NCBI RefSeq assembly: GCF_946478805.1
Contig: NZ_CAMLDC010000022.1
Location: forward strand, 1 to 64,000
Length of the DNA stretch: 64,000 nt
Origin: an uncultured Fluviicola sp.
Lineage (GTDB): Bacteria > Bacteroidota > Bacteroidia > Flavobacteriales > Crocinitomicaceae
Reading direction: 5' to 3'
Shown: positions 8,588 to 16,492 of the stretch, one piece after another
Numbering within the stretch: the stretch's first letter is position 1
How the letters are laid out: the number at the start of each line of letters is the position of its first letter
Program-made: the position numbers and the translations under genes
The notes under the pieces: model-generated
Databases searched by the model: none
Told to the model about the DNA's origin: nothing
What the model saw: the letters and a program-made list of their open reading frames with translations, nothing else

Positions 8588-9631
8588 TTATTTTGACGAG
8601 ATGATAGACTTTTCATTCAGGTAAGGTCCACCGGAAACGACTACATAATTGTATCCTTCCAAACCTTCCCCGATTTCCACTTCATTCTGGTTCAGGTTTT
8701 CAATCTTCACCGGAACTTTCTTCACTGTTTTTCGATCATTCGAAACAAAAACAAACCCATCGTTTGCATTTCCGTCCAGTAAAGCCTCGTAAGGAATCTT
8801 CCAGTTCTCGGAAGTTTCGGAAAGTGAAATCTTTGCTTTTCCAAAAACACCGCTTGCCAGGCCTTCCGGTAATTTCCCCTGGATCTCCAGTTCTACCGTA
8901 AATGTCCCGCTGAATGGATCGATACTTTCGGATTTGCGGGAAACTTTGGCTTTCAGATTTCTATTCTTGAAAACATCCGCCTGGATTTCTGCCGGATCAC
9001 CTATATGAATCTGACTCCACTGGCGATCACTTACCCCTACTTTCAATTTGAATGAACTTGACCCTGCGCCGTTTGTTTGGAAAACAGGTGTTCCGCTGCT
9101 CACCAACTGTCCTTGATTGGCCATTTTACGCAAAATAAACCCATCCGATACAGCCCTGATTTCAGCATATTTTAAATTGAACAAAGCCGATTGCACTTGT
9201 TCCTCAGCCACATCGACCGCTGTTTGTGCATTTTGTAACTGTTCCAAAGTAGCAAAGCCTTCTTTCTGCAAATTTTTCGCACGCTCCAGGTCGCGTTTGG
9301 ATTTTTCCAATCCCAGTTTAGCCTGACTTACTGTTGCGCGAACCAAGGTCAGATCCAAAGTTGCCAATAATTGTCCTTTGCGGACTTTATCGCCTTCTTT
9401 GACGTACAATTTCTGAATGATTCCTCCCGATAGAAAAGACAAATAGGTCTCGTCATCAGTGGTGAATTGCCCGGAAACATGAATCTCTTCATTTGAATTC
9501 ATTGCTTTCAGGGATTCCAATTTTACGGGAATCACTTCCACTTTAGGAATTTCATTTGTGATCTTTTCCTTCGAGCTGCAAGAAGCAACCAGGAAGGAAA
9601 GAAAAAGTGCCGGTATTACTAATTTTTTCAT
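8588..9631 (-). CDS. RND efflux periplasmic adaptor (membrane fusion protein), lipoprotein
   Basis: A 347-residue protein beginning MKKLVIPALFLSFLVASCSSKEK, a lipoprotein signal with cysteine at residue 18. Then follow the parts expected of an MFP: a lipoyl-like strand pair (ATDDET..GGIIQKLYVKEGDKVRKGQLLATLD), an alpha-helical hairpin (about residues 98-145), the second lipoyl half (ALFNLKYAEIRAVSDGFI) and beta-barrel and membrane-proximal domains to the end. It links the RND pump to the TolC channel. It starts 12 bases after the TolC gene stops, and is separated from the pump gene by the palindrome cluster. Confidence 0.93.
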   Translation of the reverse strand: MKKLVIPALFLSFLVASCSSKEKITNEIPKVEVIPVKLESLKAMNSNEEIHVSGQFTTDDETYLSFLSGGIIQKLYVKEGDKVRKGQLLATLDLTLVRATVSQAKLGLEKSKRDLERAKNLQKEGFATLEQLQNAQTAVDVAEEQVQSALFNLKYAEIRAVSDGFILRKMANQGQLVSSGTPVFQTNGAGSSSFKLKVGVSDRQWSQIHIGDPAEIQADVFKNRNLKAKVSRKSESIDPFSGTFTVELEIQGKLPEGLASGVFGKAKISLSETSENWKIPYEALLDGNANDGFVFVSNDRKTVKKVPVKIENLNQNEVEIGEGLEGYNYVVVSGGPYLNEKSIISSK

Positions 9632-9642
9632 AATCGAATAGT

Positions 9643-11001
9643 TTATTGATTGAATTTCAATGGATATGTTGCTGCTGCCCGCTCAAGTTCTGCTAACGAA
9701 CTCAAGTAATTCTGATATTGGATAAGGACAAACAATTCCGCGTTGGTCACCTGATTGGAGGCATCAATGAATTCCAACTGACTAGTTAATCCTTCTCTAT
9801 TTGCGCCTGAAACCAGGGCAAAATATTCTTTGGAGGCTTCTAATTGAACTTTAGCTGTCTCCCAGTTTTCCTGCGCATTCAATACGTTACGCAGAGCTTG
9901 TGTGCGCTGCAGCTCCAATTGCTGTGAAACCTGGTCCAGTTGCAGCTTCGCATTCTCTACTTCGTATTTCGTTTGTTTGATCTGTTGTTGATTGCGGGAT
10001 CCGTTGTAGATCGGAATGGAAGCCGAAACACCAAACATATAATAAGCCGATTTCCTGCTCACTTCCCAATTCGTACCTTGAGAGCCTAAATCCAAAAAGG
10101 CATTGATCTTCGGAACCCAATAATTTTTATTCATCTTCAAAACGGATTCCTGCACTTCAATGGATTGGTTGATCAGCCGGATTTCTTCCCGTTCCTCTTT
10201 CGCTTCCAGACCCGGGTTGTTATCCGAGGTTTCTTCCAATACAATTTCTGCATCCAGTGGCCTGTTGATCAGGAAATTGAAATAAGCCTGTGCATTTTTC
10301 AACTGGTTTTTTGCAGTTGAAATAGATGTATTCATCTTCATCAATTCCGTTTGAGCTTTCAAGAGATTCACTTTCAATCCTTTTCCTTGCTTGATCAGCG
10401 CTTCATTCAGTTCCACATTTTGAACCAACACCTTTTTATTCGCCTCATAAACAGAAACAGATTTCGAAGCCATAATAACATTGTAGTAAGCCACTTTGAT
10501 GTTCTTCACCAATTCGCGTGCATACACTTGCATATCCAGGCTGCTCAACTCCACCTTCTGTTGCTGAATCCGCTTATTTCCATAGATATCCATATTCAAC
10601 AATGGAACCGAAGTCCGGATATAGGTATCGTAGAAATTGTTCGGTAAAAAGTTGATCTGTTGATTCTGGATCTGTGGAAAAGCATTCGTTCCCGTCATCT
10701 GGTTCAAGGTTGAATAAACCGGATTCAACATATCTCCTACCGGAAGTTCCGAATAGCGGCCTCCTTCTGCAGTGGTGTAGGAAGCATTGAAATTGACGGA
10801 TGGCAGGAAATTGCTTTTTGCCGTATTCAAGGTCAGAAGTGCCTTTTCCAATTGGATTGAGCGCTGTTTTAGAACCAAATTTGAATCCAGTCCCTGCCGG
10901 ATATATTTCTCAAGTGATCCCTGCGACCAGGCGGAAGTATGCAGGAACATACTTGCTGAAATCGCGACCAGAAGGGTTATTTTTCGCTTCATAGTAATCA
11001 T
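9643..11001 (-). CDS. TolC family outer membrane efflux channel
   Basis: A 452-residue outer membrane efflux protein. MKRKITLLVAISASMFLHTSAWSQ is a signal peptide; it begins at the second ATG (10992), so the true start may be there rather than at 11001. The mature part has the two internal repeats of TolC proteins, each with long amphipathic helices (for example LEKALLTLNTAKSNFLPSV and KQTKYEVENAKLQLDQVSQ) and short strands. It forms the trimeric exit duct of the pump. It is first of the three pump genes, directly downstream of tetR, and a probable TetR operator sits 10 bases upstream of its start. Confidence 0.92.
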   Translation of the reverse strand: MITMKRKITLLVAISASMFLHTSAWSQGSLEKYIRQGLDSNLVLKQRSIQLEKALLTLNTAKSNFLPSVNFNASYTTAEGGRYSELPVGDMLNPVYSTLNQMTGTNAFPQIQNQQINFLPNNFYDTYIRTSVPLLNMDIYGNKRIQQQKVELSSLDMQVYARELVKNIKVAYYNVIMASKSVSVYEANKKVLVQNVELNEALIKQGKGLKVNLLKAQTELMKMNTSISTAKNQLKNAQAYFNFLINRPLDAEIVLEETSDNNPGLEAKEEREEIRLINQSIEVQESVLKMNKNYWVPKINAFLDLGSQGTNWEVSRKSAYYMFGVSASIPIYNGSRNQQQIKQTKYEVENAKLQLDQVSQQLELQRTQALRNVLNAQENWETAKVQLEASKEYFALVSGANREGLTSQLEFIDASNQVTNAELFVLIQYQNYLSSLAELERAAATYPLKFNQ

Positions 11002-11011
11002 TGTTATTTAA

Positions 11012-11026
11012 CTAAACAGTGTTAAG
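11012..11026. promoter_or_regulatory. Probable second TetR operator, before tolC
   Basis: CTAAACAGTGTTAAG is a 7+1+7 dyad with one mismatch between the arms. The right arm TGTTAAG equals the arm of the perfect palindrome in front of tetR (11686-11700). Its position between the tetR stop and the tolC start suggests separate repressor control of the pump genes. Confidence 0.7.
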
Positions 11027-11041
11027 TAATTATTAAAAAAA

Positions 11042-11659
11042 TTATTTCCCGAAAGAATCCATCATACGGATGAATTCTTCAAATCCCAGTTCGATGATCT
11101 TTTCACCTTTTTCAGGATCCAAAACCTTGCAACGGCCACGGTCGTATAAGTTACACATCCCATGCATGGTGGACCAGACAACATATGCTCCTGTTTCCGC
11201 ATCGCCAAAAGTCAGATAACCTTCATCCATACATTGTTGGATGGTTGCTTTGAGACCATCAAATGCAGAAGAACCTTCCTTCCACATCTCATCATCCTCA
11301 AGCTTACTCAATGGCGATTTTTGTACGAACATCAAATCGTAGTAGTCCGGATGGTCCGATGCAAACTGAAGATAGATGCGTCCCATTGCTTTCAAACGTT
11401 CATAAGGATTCTCGACCGAGTAAAGCACCTCCAATTTGCTTCCCAGTAATTGAAACCCTTCCGAATGAAGCGCAAAAAGGATTGCGTCCTTATCCTTGTA
11501 ATACAAATAAATAGTTGTGGGACTGTATTCGATTCGTTGGGCGATGGAACGAATGGAAGTCTGGTCAAAGCCTTTTTCCAAAAAGACCTCACGAGCAGCT
11601 GTGAGGATGCTTTTTTGCAACACTTCTTTTTCCCGTTCTTTACGTTCGTTAATTCCCAT
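11042..11659 (-). CDS. TetR/AcrR family transcriptional regulator of the efflux operon
   Basis: About 205 residues from the ATG at 11659 (MGINERKEREKEV); an upstream TTG at 11680 lies inside the promoter -7 box and is unlikely. The N-terminal helix-turn-helix is clear: ILTAAREVFLEKGFDQTSIRSIAQRIEYSPTTIYLYYKDKDAIL, followed by a helical ligand-binding domain. Such proteins repress pump genes until a substrate binds. Local evidence for that role is strong: the gene heads the pump operon, a perfect palindrome fills the spacer of its own promoter, and a close copy lies before tolC. Confidence 0.92.
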   Translation of the reverse strand: MGINERKEREKEVLQKSILTAAREVFLEKGFDQTSIRSIAQRIEYSPTTIYLYYKDKDAILFALHSEGFQLLGSKLEVLYSVENPYERLKAMGRIYLQFASDHPDYYDLMFVQKSPLSKLEDDEMWKEGSSAFDGLKATIQQCMDEGYLTFGDAETGAYVVWSTMHGMCNLYDRGRCKVLDPEKGEKIIELGFEEFIRMMDSFGK

Positions 11660-11677
11660 TTTAAATATTGAATGGTA

Positions 11678-11708
11678 CAAATATACTTAACACTGTTAAG
11701 TTTCCAAA
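11678..11708 (-). promoter_or_regulatory. tetR promoter with operator in the spacer
   Basis: Read on the minus strand: TTTG (11705-11708), a 19-base spacer, then TATATTTG (11678-11685), a textbook Bacteroidota promoter (TTTG, TAnnTTTG). The spacer contains CTTAACA-c-TGTTAAG (11686-11700), a perfect 15-base palindrome abutting the -7 box. A bound repressor would cover the promoter, giving autoregulation. Confidence 0.85.
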
Positions 11709-11749
11709 TTTTATTTCGAAAAAATGAAAGAAAAAGTTAAAAGGTTTTT

Positions 11750-11817
11750 TAAACGCAAAGAGCGGAAGAGCTTAAAGAAGGTTCTAACACTGCGTTCTTA
11801 GTGCCTTAGCGGTTAAA
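11750..11817. repeat. Imperfect palindromic intergenic repeat ('CGCAAAG' type), second copy
   Basis: Between tetR and the 3' end of bioF. The left arm begins TTAAACGCAAAGAGCGGAAG and the right arm ends CCTTAGCGGTTAAAATTA; the arms are imperfect reverse complements. It shares vocabulary with the repeat at 1861-1930. The right end overlaps the bioF stop region. Confidence 0.5.
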
Positions 11818-12888
11818 ATTAAAAGGGATACTTAATAAGAGAATTAATCGATCTATTTCCTCTGTGGTATTGAACGCATGGATACAAATGCGCAGGCGTT
11901 GAGAACCCGCAGGAACCGTTGGCGGTAAAATGGCTTTCACTGCAAATCCCGCTTCTTGTAATTGCTGTGCTTTCGACTTGCATTCTTCCAAATCCGCGAA
12001 TTCGATAATTTGTATCGGGGAATGCGCAGAACTTAATGTGGATTGAATCTTACCGGAAAAACGAGCGATATTTACCCGCAATTGTTCCCTCAAACTTTCC
12101 TCCTTACTTTGTTCAACTTGGTACAACATATGCTGAACCATTGCTTCCGGAAGTGCGGTCGTATAAATAAACGAACGGGCAAAATTGATCAGGAATTCCC
12201 TCACCTCATCCGAACAACAAACAACTGCCCCATGAGCGCCGTAAGCTTTACCGAATGTGAACAAGCGAATGAAAACAGAATCTGCAATTCCGAATTCTTC
12301 GCACAATCCTCTTCCCTCTTTTCCGAAAATACCTCCTGAATGCGCTTCATCGACAACCAATAAGGCTCCATAATCCTTGCAAACCTGATTTATCTCAAGC
12401 AATGGTGCAATATCCCCGTCCATACTGTAAAGCGATTCTATAGCTACAAACAGGGTTCCTTGTGCTTTTTCCAGTTTCTTCCTCAGATCGGAAACATCGT
12501 TGTGCCTGAAGGAAAAAGAATTGGCAAAACTCAACCGGATTCCATCACGCACCGAGGCATGGACGAACTCATCGTAAATAATCGTATCTCCTTTTTGGGG
12601 AAGAGACGAGAACAAGCCCAGGTTTGCATCGTAACCCGAATTGAAGATCAACGCGGATTCAGATTCAAAATGTGCGGCAATTTGTCTTTCAACATCTTCC
12701 ACCACTTTTGAATTTCCTGAAATCAATCGAGAACCGGTGCTCCCGGTTAGCTCAACAGACCGGGTAATTCGTGCCAAGCCCAAATAGTCATTCGACCAAA
12801 AATCGATGGGATTATCAAATGACAAAAGGGAGCGCAAGCTCCCTTTCTCTTTTCTATCTTGTAAATTGCGTTGAAATTTCAAAGCCAA
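11806..12888 (-). CDS. bioF: 8-amino-7-oxononanoate synthase (PLP-dependent), biotin pathway
   Basis: A 360-residue fold-type I PLP enzyme of the alpha-oxoamine synthase family. It has the GSTGSRLISGN substrate loop, the VVDEAHSGG motif (Asp180, which contacts the cofactor pyridine ring) and the cofactor lysine in FTFGKAYGAHG (Lys214). The reaction joins pimeloyl-ACP/CoA with alanine to give 8-amino-7-oxononanoate. At 360 residues it is somewhat shorter than the usual 385 or so. It starts 3 bases after bioB stops, which makes BioF more likely than the relatives KBL or serine palmitoyltransferase. No bioA, bioD or bioC is in the window. Confidence 0.9.
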   Translation of the reverse strand: MALKFQRNLQDRKEKGSLRSLLSFDNPIDFWSNDYLGLARITRSVELTGSTGSRLISGNSKVVEDVERQIAAHFESESALIFNSGYDANLGLFSSLPQKGDTIIYDEFVHASVRDGIRLSFANSFSFRHNDVSDLRKKLEKAQGTLFVAIESLYSMDGDIAPLLEINQVCKDYGALLVVDEAHSGGIFGKEGRGLCEEFGIADSVFIRLFTFGKAYGAHGAVVCCSDEVREFLINFARSFIYTTALPEAMVQHMLYQVEQSKEESLREQLRVNIARFSGKIQSTLSSAHSPIQIIEFADLEECKSKAQQLQEAGFAVKAILPPTVPAGSQRLRICIHAFNTTEEIDRLILLLSIPFNFNR

Positions 12889-12891
12889 TTT

Positions 12892-13986
12892 TTAGGAAAC
12901 AGTCACTTTTCGTGGTTCAAATCCGGCAGATGCGGTCTTAGCTTCAGCCAATTCTTTTGCACGTTGAGCCTCTTTCTCTTTTCTTGCCTCAATGATCGGG
13001 TCCGGTTTGGAAATCGGTTGTTCACCGTCAGCAAATGCTTCTTTTCCAACTAAACCAAGAATCCGGAACATTTCTTTGTCTTCATTGAACTCCGGATTCG
13101 GAGTCGTCAACAGTTTATCTCCGGCAAAGATCGATCCCGCCCCAGCCATGAAACACAAAGCCTGACCTTCCATAGTCATTTTGGTTCTTCCTGCCGACAA
13201 ACGGACCACCGATTCCGGGAATGCAATACGCGTGGTTGCAACCATACGGATCATTTCCCATTGTTCAATCGGTTTTTGGTCTTCCAAAGGCGTTCCTTCC
13301 ACTGCAACTAAAGCATTGATCGGAATTGAATTCGGAGGTGTGTCCATTTCCATATAGCTCATCAATAAGCCTACACGGTCTTCGATTGCTTCTCCCATTC
13401 CGATGATTCCGCCGGAACAAACTGTAATTCCAGCCTTACGTGCATTGTCAATCGTGTTCAAACGGTCTTCGTATTCACGTGTTGAAATCACGTCTCCATA
13501 AAATTCTTTGGAAGAATCCAGGTTGTGATTGTAAGCAAACAAACCGGCATTTTTCAATCGGTGTGCCTGATTTTCATTCATCATTCCAAGCGTTGCGCAC
13601 ACTTCCATTCCAAGCTCGTTTACCGCAGCAACCATTTCGATCACATTGTCAAAATCCTTGTTATCCCGAACTTCTCTCCAGGCTGCTCCCATACACAAAC
13701 GGGAAGAACCATTTGCCTGTGCATTTTTTGCCTGTTCGATAACAGAATCAACCGTCATCAATTTGTGAGCTTCTACATCCGTATGGTAACGTGCTGCCTG
13801 CGGACAATATCCGCAATCTTCCGGGCAACCACCTGTTTTGATACTCAACAAGGAAGACATCTGAACTTCTCTCGGGTTATGAAATTGACGATGTACTGTC
13901 GCCGCTTCGAAAACCAATTCCAACAACGGTTTGTTGTACAATTCCAATAAACTTTCTTTCGTATTATATGCTGGGTTTACTTTCAT
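12892..13986 (-). CDS. bioB: Biotin synthase (radical SAM)
   Basis: A 364-residue radical SAM enzyme. The cluster motif is Cys54-x3-Cys58-x2-Cys61 in GGCPEDCGYCPQ, and the family phrases YNHNLDSSKEFY, CSGGIIGMGE and LSAGRTKMTMEGQALCFMAGA are present. It inserts sulfur into dethiobiotin to make biotin. The C-terminal tail is extended and rich in Lys/Glu/Ala. It is the first gene of a bioB-bioF operon; a TATATTTG -7 box lies about 20 bases before the start. Confidence 0.97.
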   Translation of the reverse strand: MKVNPAYNTKESLLELYNKPLLELVFEAATVHRQFHNPREVQMSSLLSIKTGGCPEDCGYCPQAARYHTDVEAHKLMTVDSVIEQAKNAQANGSSRLCMGAAWREVRDNKDFDNVIEMVAAVNELGMEVCATLGMMNENQAHRLKNAGLFAYNHNLDSSKEFYGDVISTREYEDRLNTIDNARKAGITVCSGGIIGMGEAIEDRVGLLMSYMEMDTPPNSIPINALVAVEGTPLEDQKPIEQWEMIRMVATTRIAFPESVVRLSAGRTKMTMEGQALCFMAGAGSIFAGDKLLTTPNPEFNEDKEMFRILGLVGKEAFADGEQPISKPDPIIEARKEKEAQRAKELAEAKTASAGFEPRKVTVS

Positions 13987-14004
13987 CTGTAATTCTTATG
14001 GCAA

Positions 14005-14012
14005 CAAATATA
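14005..14012 (-). promoter_or_regulatory. Probable bioB promoter -7 box
   Basis: TATATTTG on the minus strand, matching TAnnTTTG, with its end 18 bases before the bioB ATG. No convincing -33 TTG is visible at the usual distance, so regulation by an activator or a weak promoter is possible. Confidence 0.55.
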
Positions 14013-14094
14013 CGAAGTCTACCGAAGGTGGCGATTACTTGTGTTTTGAAATTATGAACATGGAATCAATTATCTTTATACGCTCAAACATTCA

Positions 14095-14595
14095 TTGATG
14101 ATCCAATTTCAAACAAACCTCAGAAAGTACGGAGCATCCGACAGGAATGCCTGCATGGAAATTTTCCAAACGAATGTCCCGAAGTATTTCACCTTGGAAG
14201 AAGTGAATGAGTTTGATCGCTTTTTAGCCAAACTGGGAGATTCGGAAGTTCCGGATAATCCAATGTATTATGTGATGGAACTGGACGACAGAATCATCGG
14301 TTGTGGTGGATTCGGTGAAAAGGAAGGAATCGATGGAATTCTTTCCATCACGTTCGTTTGGGGAATGGTGGACAGAGCTTATCACAAGAAAGGGTTCGGC
14401 GAGGAACTTTTACGATTTCGTCTTGCGGAAATCAAAGCACAATTCCCGAATTGGAAAGTGATTTTGGATACCACCCAATTTTCATACACATTCTTTGAAA
14501 AGTACGGATTCAGAACCCTGAAAATAACGGAGAATTCTTACGGTGAAGGAATGCATCGGTATGATATGATTCTTGAAGAAAGTTCAAAAAGTTGA
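14095..14595 (+). CDS. GNAT family N-acetyltransferase
   Basis: A 166-residue GNAT acetyltransferase. Strand beta4 and the acetyl-CoA loop are seen around ILSITFVWGMVDRAYHKKGFGEELLRFRL, where 'HKKGFGEEL' corresponds to the Q/R-x-x-G-x-G/A pyrophosphate loop, and the C-terminal FFEKYGFRTLKI is the usual last motif. Substrate unknown. It lies alone between bioB (divergent) and ispF (convergent). The first residues MMIQF offer two adjacent ATGs. Confidence 0.85.
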   Translation: MMIQFQTNLRKYGASDRNACMEIFQTNVPKYFTLEEVNEFDRFLAKLGDSEVPDNPMYYVMELDDRIIGCGGFGEKEGIDGILSITFVWGMVDRAYHKKGFGEELLRFRLAEIKAQFPNWKVILDTTQFSYTFFEKYGFRTLKITENSYGEGMHRYDMILEESSKS

Positions 14596-14640
14596 AATGG
14601 TTCAAAGAAGTTCAATTAAACAGTGAGTAGTTTAATACAA

Positions 14641-14680
14641 AACATTTGAACATTTGAACATTTGAACATTTGAACATTTT
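14641..14680. repeat. Tandem octamer repeat
   Basis: Four exact copies of AACATTTG followed by AACATTTT, between the acetyltransferase and ispF. The preceding bases (GTTCAAAAAGTTGAAATGG) are of the same GTTCAA character. Such runs can slip during replication; here the end abuts the ispF stop codon. Confidence 0.85.
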
Positions 14681-15159
14681 TAGTTCTTCGAAACCAAACA
14701 GACTGCATACGCTTTCACTGCTTCTCCCGCTCCGAATGAATCCACTTTTTCGTGAGTGGTCGCCTTGATTGAAACGCGGTCCGTATCAACTTCCAGCAAT
14801 CCTGCTAAAATGGTCTGCATTTCGGGAATATGCGGATTGACTTTCGGTTTTTCCAAGATTACGGTTGCGTCGATATTAACCACTGAATAGTTCTTTTCCC
14901 TGATCAGGTCCATCACATTCTTCAATAGGATTTTGGAATCGATTCCTTTGTATTGCGGATCCGTATCTGAAAAGTGAAATCCGATATCCCGCAGGTTTAA
15001 AGCACCGAGTAATGCATCGCAAATAGCATGAATCAACACATCTGCGTCCGAATGGCCAACGGCACCAAATGAAGAAGGGAGCTTTAACCCTCCCAACCAA
15101 AATTCTCGTCCTTCTTCCAAACGGTGGACATCCACTCCGAAACCGATCCGAATATCCAT
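14680..15159 (-). CDS. ispF: 2-C-methyl-D-erythritol 2,4-cyclodiphosphate synthase
   Basis: A 159-residue enzyme of exact family size. Metal ligands are in GFGVDVHRL (Asp and His) and the family phrases GHSDADVLIHAICDALLG, FSDTDPQYKGIDS and the C-terminal KATTHEKVDSFGAGEAVKAYA are all present. It makes the cyclic diphosphate in the non-mevalonate isoprenoid pathway, in the cytoplasm. Its ATG is 4 bases after the porV stop, so it is co-transcribed with porV. Confidence 0.96.
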   Translation of the reverse strand: MDIRIGFGVDVHRLEEGREFWLGGLKLPSSFGAVGHSDADVLIHAICDALLGALNLRDIGFHFSDTDPQYKGIDSKILLKNVMDLIREKNYSVVNIDATVILEKPKVNPHIPEMQTILAGLLEVDTDRVSIKATTHEKVDSFGAGEAVKAYAVCLVSKN

Positions 15160-15163
15160 TAAT

Positions 15164-16432
15164 CTATTCAGGTTTGGCCTTGTCGTCGTTCACTTTATCA
15201 CCCAATGTGAAGCGAAGCGTGAAACGCATTGTATTTGCCAATGGATTATTTCTTTTCAATGCTGCTAAGTAAGAGAAGTCGAAACAAAAGATGTTGTATT
15301 TGAATCCAACTCCCATAGTAAAGAACTGGCGACCTCCTTTAGAGATGTTTTCGTAGAAATAACCTCCACGAACAGCAAAAATATCATTGTACCAATATTC
15401 CAATCCGGAACCGACCATGATCTCACGCATTTCTTCTCCGAATTTAGATCCTTTTTTCACTTTGTAAGTTCCATCTCCATTATCGATCGGATTTCCATTC
15501 GCATCTTTTTCAACTCTTCCAGGAGCATCATAAAACGATTGGATCATCCCGGCGATTACACCTACGTCATTGCTTTTTCCGGAAATCAGCGTGTTTTCTC
15601 CATTGATAGTTGCATAAACCGGTGGACTTGGAACCAAAAGTTTGGAAACATCCACACTTACTGTCAAGCTGTTGTATTTGTCAATTTTTGCGGTATAGGC
15701 ATTTCCGATTTTCAACGCTGTCGGAAGGAAGTCCCTTCTTGCATTTGCAGAATAAGCCACCTTGTTACCAACGTTTGTAATGGTAACACCCAATGAGTAA
15801 ATACCATTCACTTTAAACCAATTGATATCTTCCGTACGATAAGCATAAGAGATATCTGCAATACCTGCAATCGCTGCCTTCGTTTCAGTTCCGGCAGTAA
15901 CCAAACCACCTGTCAGGTTGGAATAAGCAAATTTTCCATTAATCCCGATACTGTGTTTCTCTGCTAACTTAAATGCATAAGCCAGTGTCAATTCAAATTC
16001 ATTCGGTTTGAACTCACGGATGTAATTCCCTGCATTGTCAGTGAATGTGATTTCTCCCAAACTGAAATAACGCAGGGCTCCACCGATGACATGTCTTTCA
16101 CCTACACGGGCATAACCTGAAAGGTACGAAAGATGCATATCATTTGTCAGTTGTCTCAACCAAGGCGTGTAACTGACTCCGATTTCCGATTTGGACTTGG
16201 AGAAATTCAACATCGCCGTATTCCAGATAATCGAAGAGGAATTCGGGCTTAAAGCCGTCCCTGCATCACCCATCGCCCCGGAACGGGAATCAGGATTGAT
16301 CCCAAGAAAAGGCAATGCCGTAGTGATGGTATTCAACTGGATATCATTTTGTGTAACCCCTTGTCCACCCGGTTGAGCGAATGAAAGATAACTAACAAAA
16401 AGAGTGAAAATCAATATTTTATGTGATAACAT
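15164..16432 (-). CDS. porV: Type IX secretion outer membrane protein PorV (LptO)
   Basis: A 422-residue outer membrane barrel with a short signal (MLSHKILIFTLFVSYLSFAQ). Family phrases include TALPFLGINPDSRSGAMGDA and the beta-barrel series to the end, with the last strand MRFTLRFTLGD. PorV carries cargo from the translocon to the PorU attachment/sortase complex and is needed for secretion of most type IX clients. It lies just downstream of porU on the same strand, the common order, with ispF behind it. Confidence 0.95.
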   Translation of the reverse strand: MLSHKILIFTLFVSYLSFAQPGGQGVTQNDIQLNTITTALPFLGINPDSRSGAMGDAGTALSPNSSSIIWNTAMLNFSKSKSEIGVSYTPWLRQLTNDMHLSYLSGYARVGERHVIGGALRYFSLGEITFTDNAGNYIREFKPNEFELTLAYAFKLAEKHSIGINGKFAYSNLTGGLVTAGTETKAAIAGIADISYAYRTEDINWFKVNGIYSLGVTITNVGNKVAYSANARRDFLPTALKIGNAYTAKIDKYNSLTVSVDVSKLLVPSPPVYATINGENTLISGKSNDVGVIAGMIQSFYDAPGRVEKDANGNPIDNGDGTYKVKKGSKFGEEMREIMVGSGLEYWYNDIFAVRGGYFYENISKGGRQFFTMGVGFKYNIFCFDFSYLAALKRNNPLANTMRFTLRFTLGDKVNDDKAKPE

Positions 16433-16457
16433 GAATCTATTTCAGTTTTAATTGTGA

Positions 16458-16465
16458 CAAAAATA
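16458..16465 (-). promoter_or_regulatory. Probable porV promoter -7 box
   Basis: TATTTTTG on the minus strand in the 60-base gap between porU and porV, about 25 bases before the porV start. A TTG lies 24 bases upstream of it. It could let porV-ispF be expressed apart from porU. Confidence 0.4.
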
Positions 16466-16492
16466 CGCAAAACTAGGACTTTTATTGTGCAA

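Noticed and set aside
11660..11680. Upstream TTG start for tetR
   Set aside because: It lies inside the TATATTTG -7 box, so it would not be transcribed.
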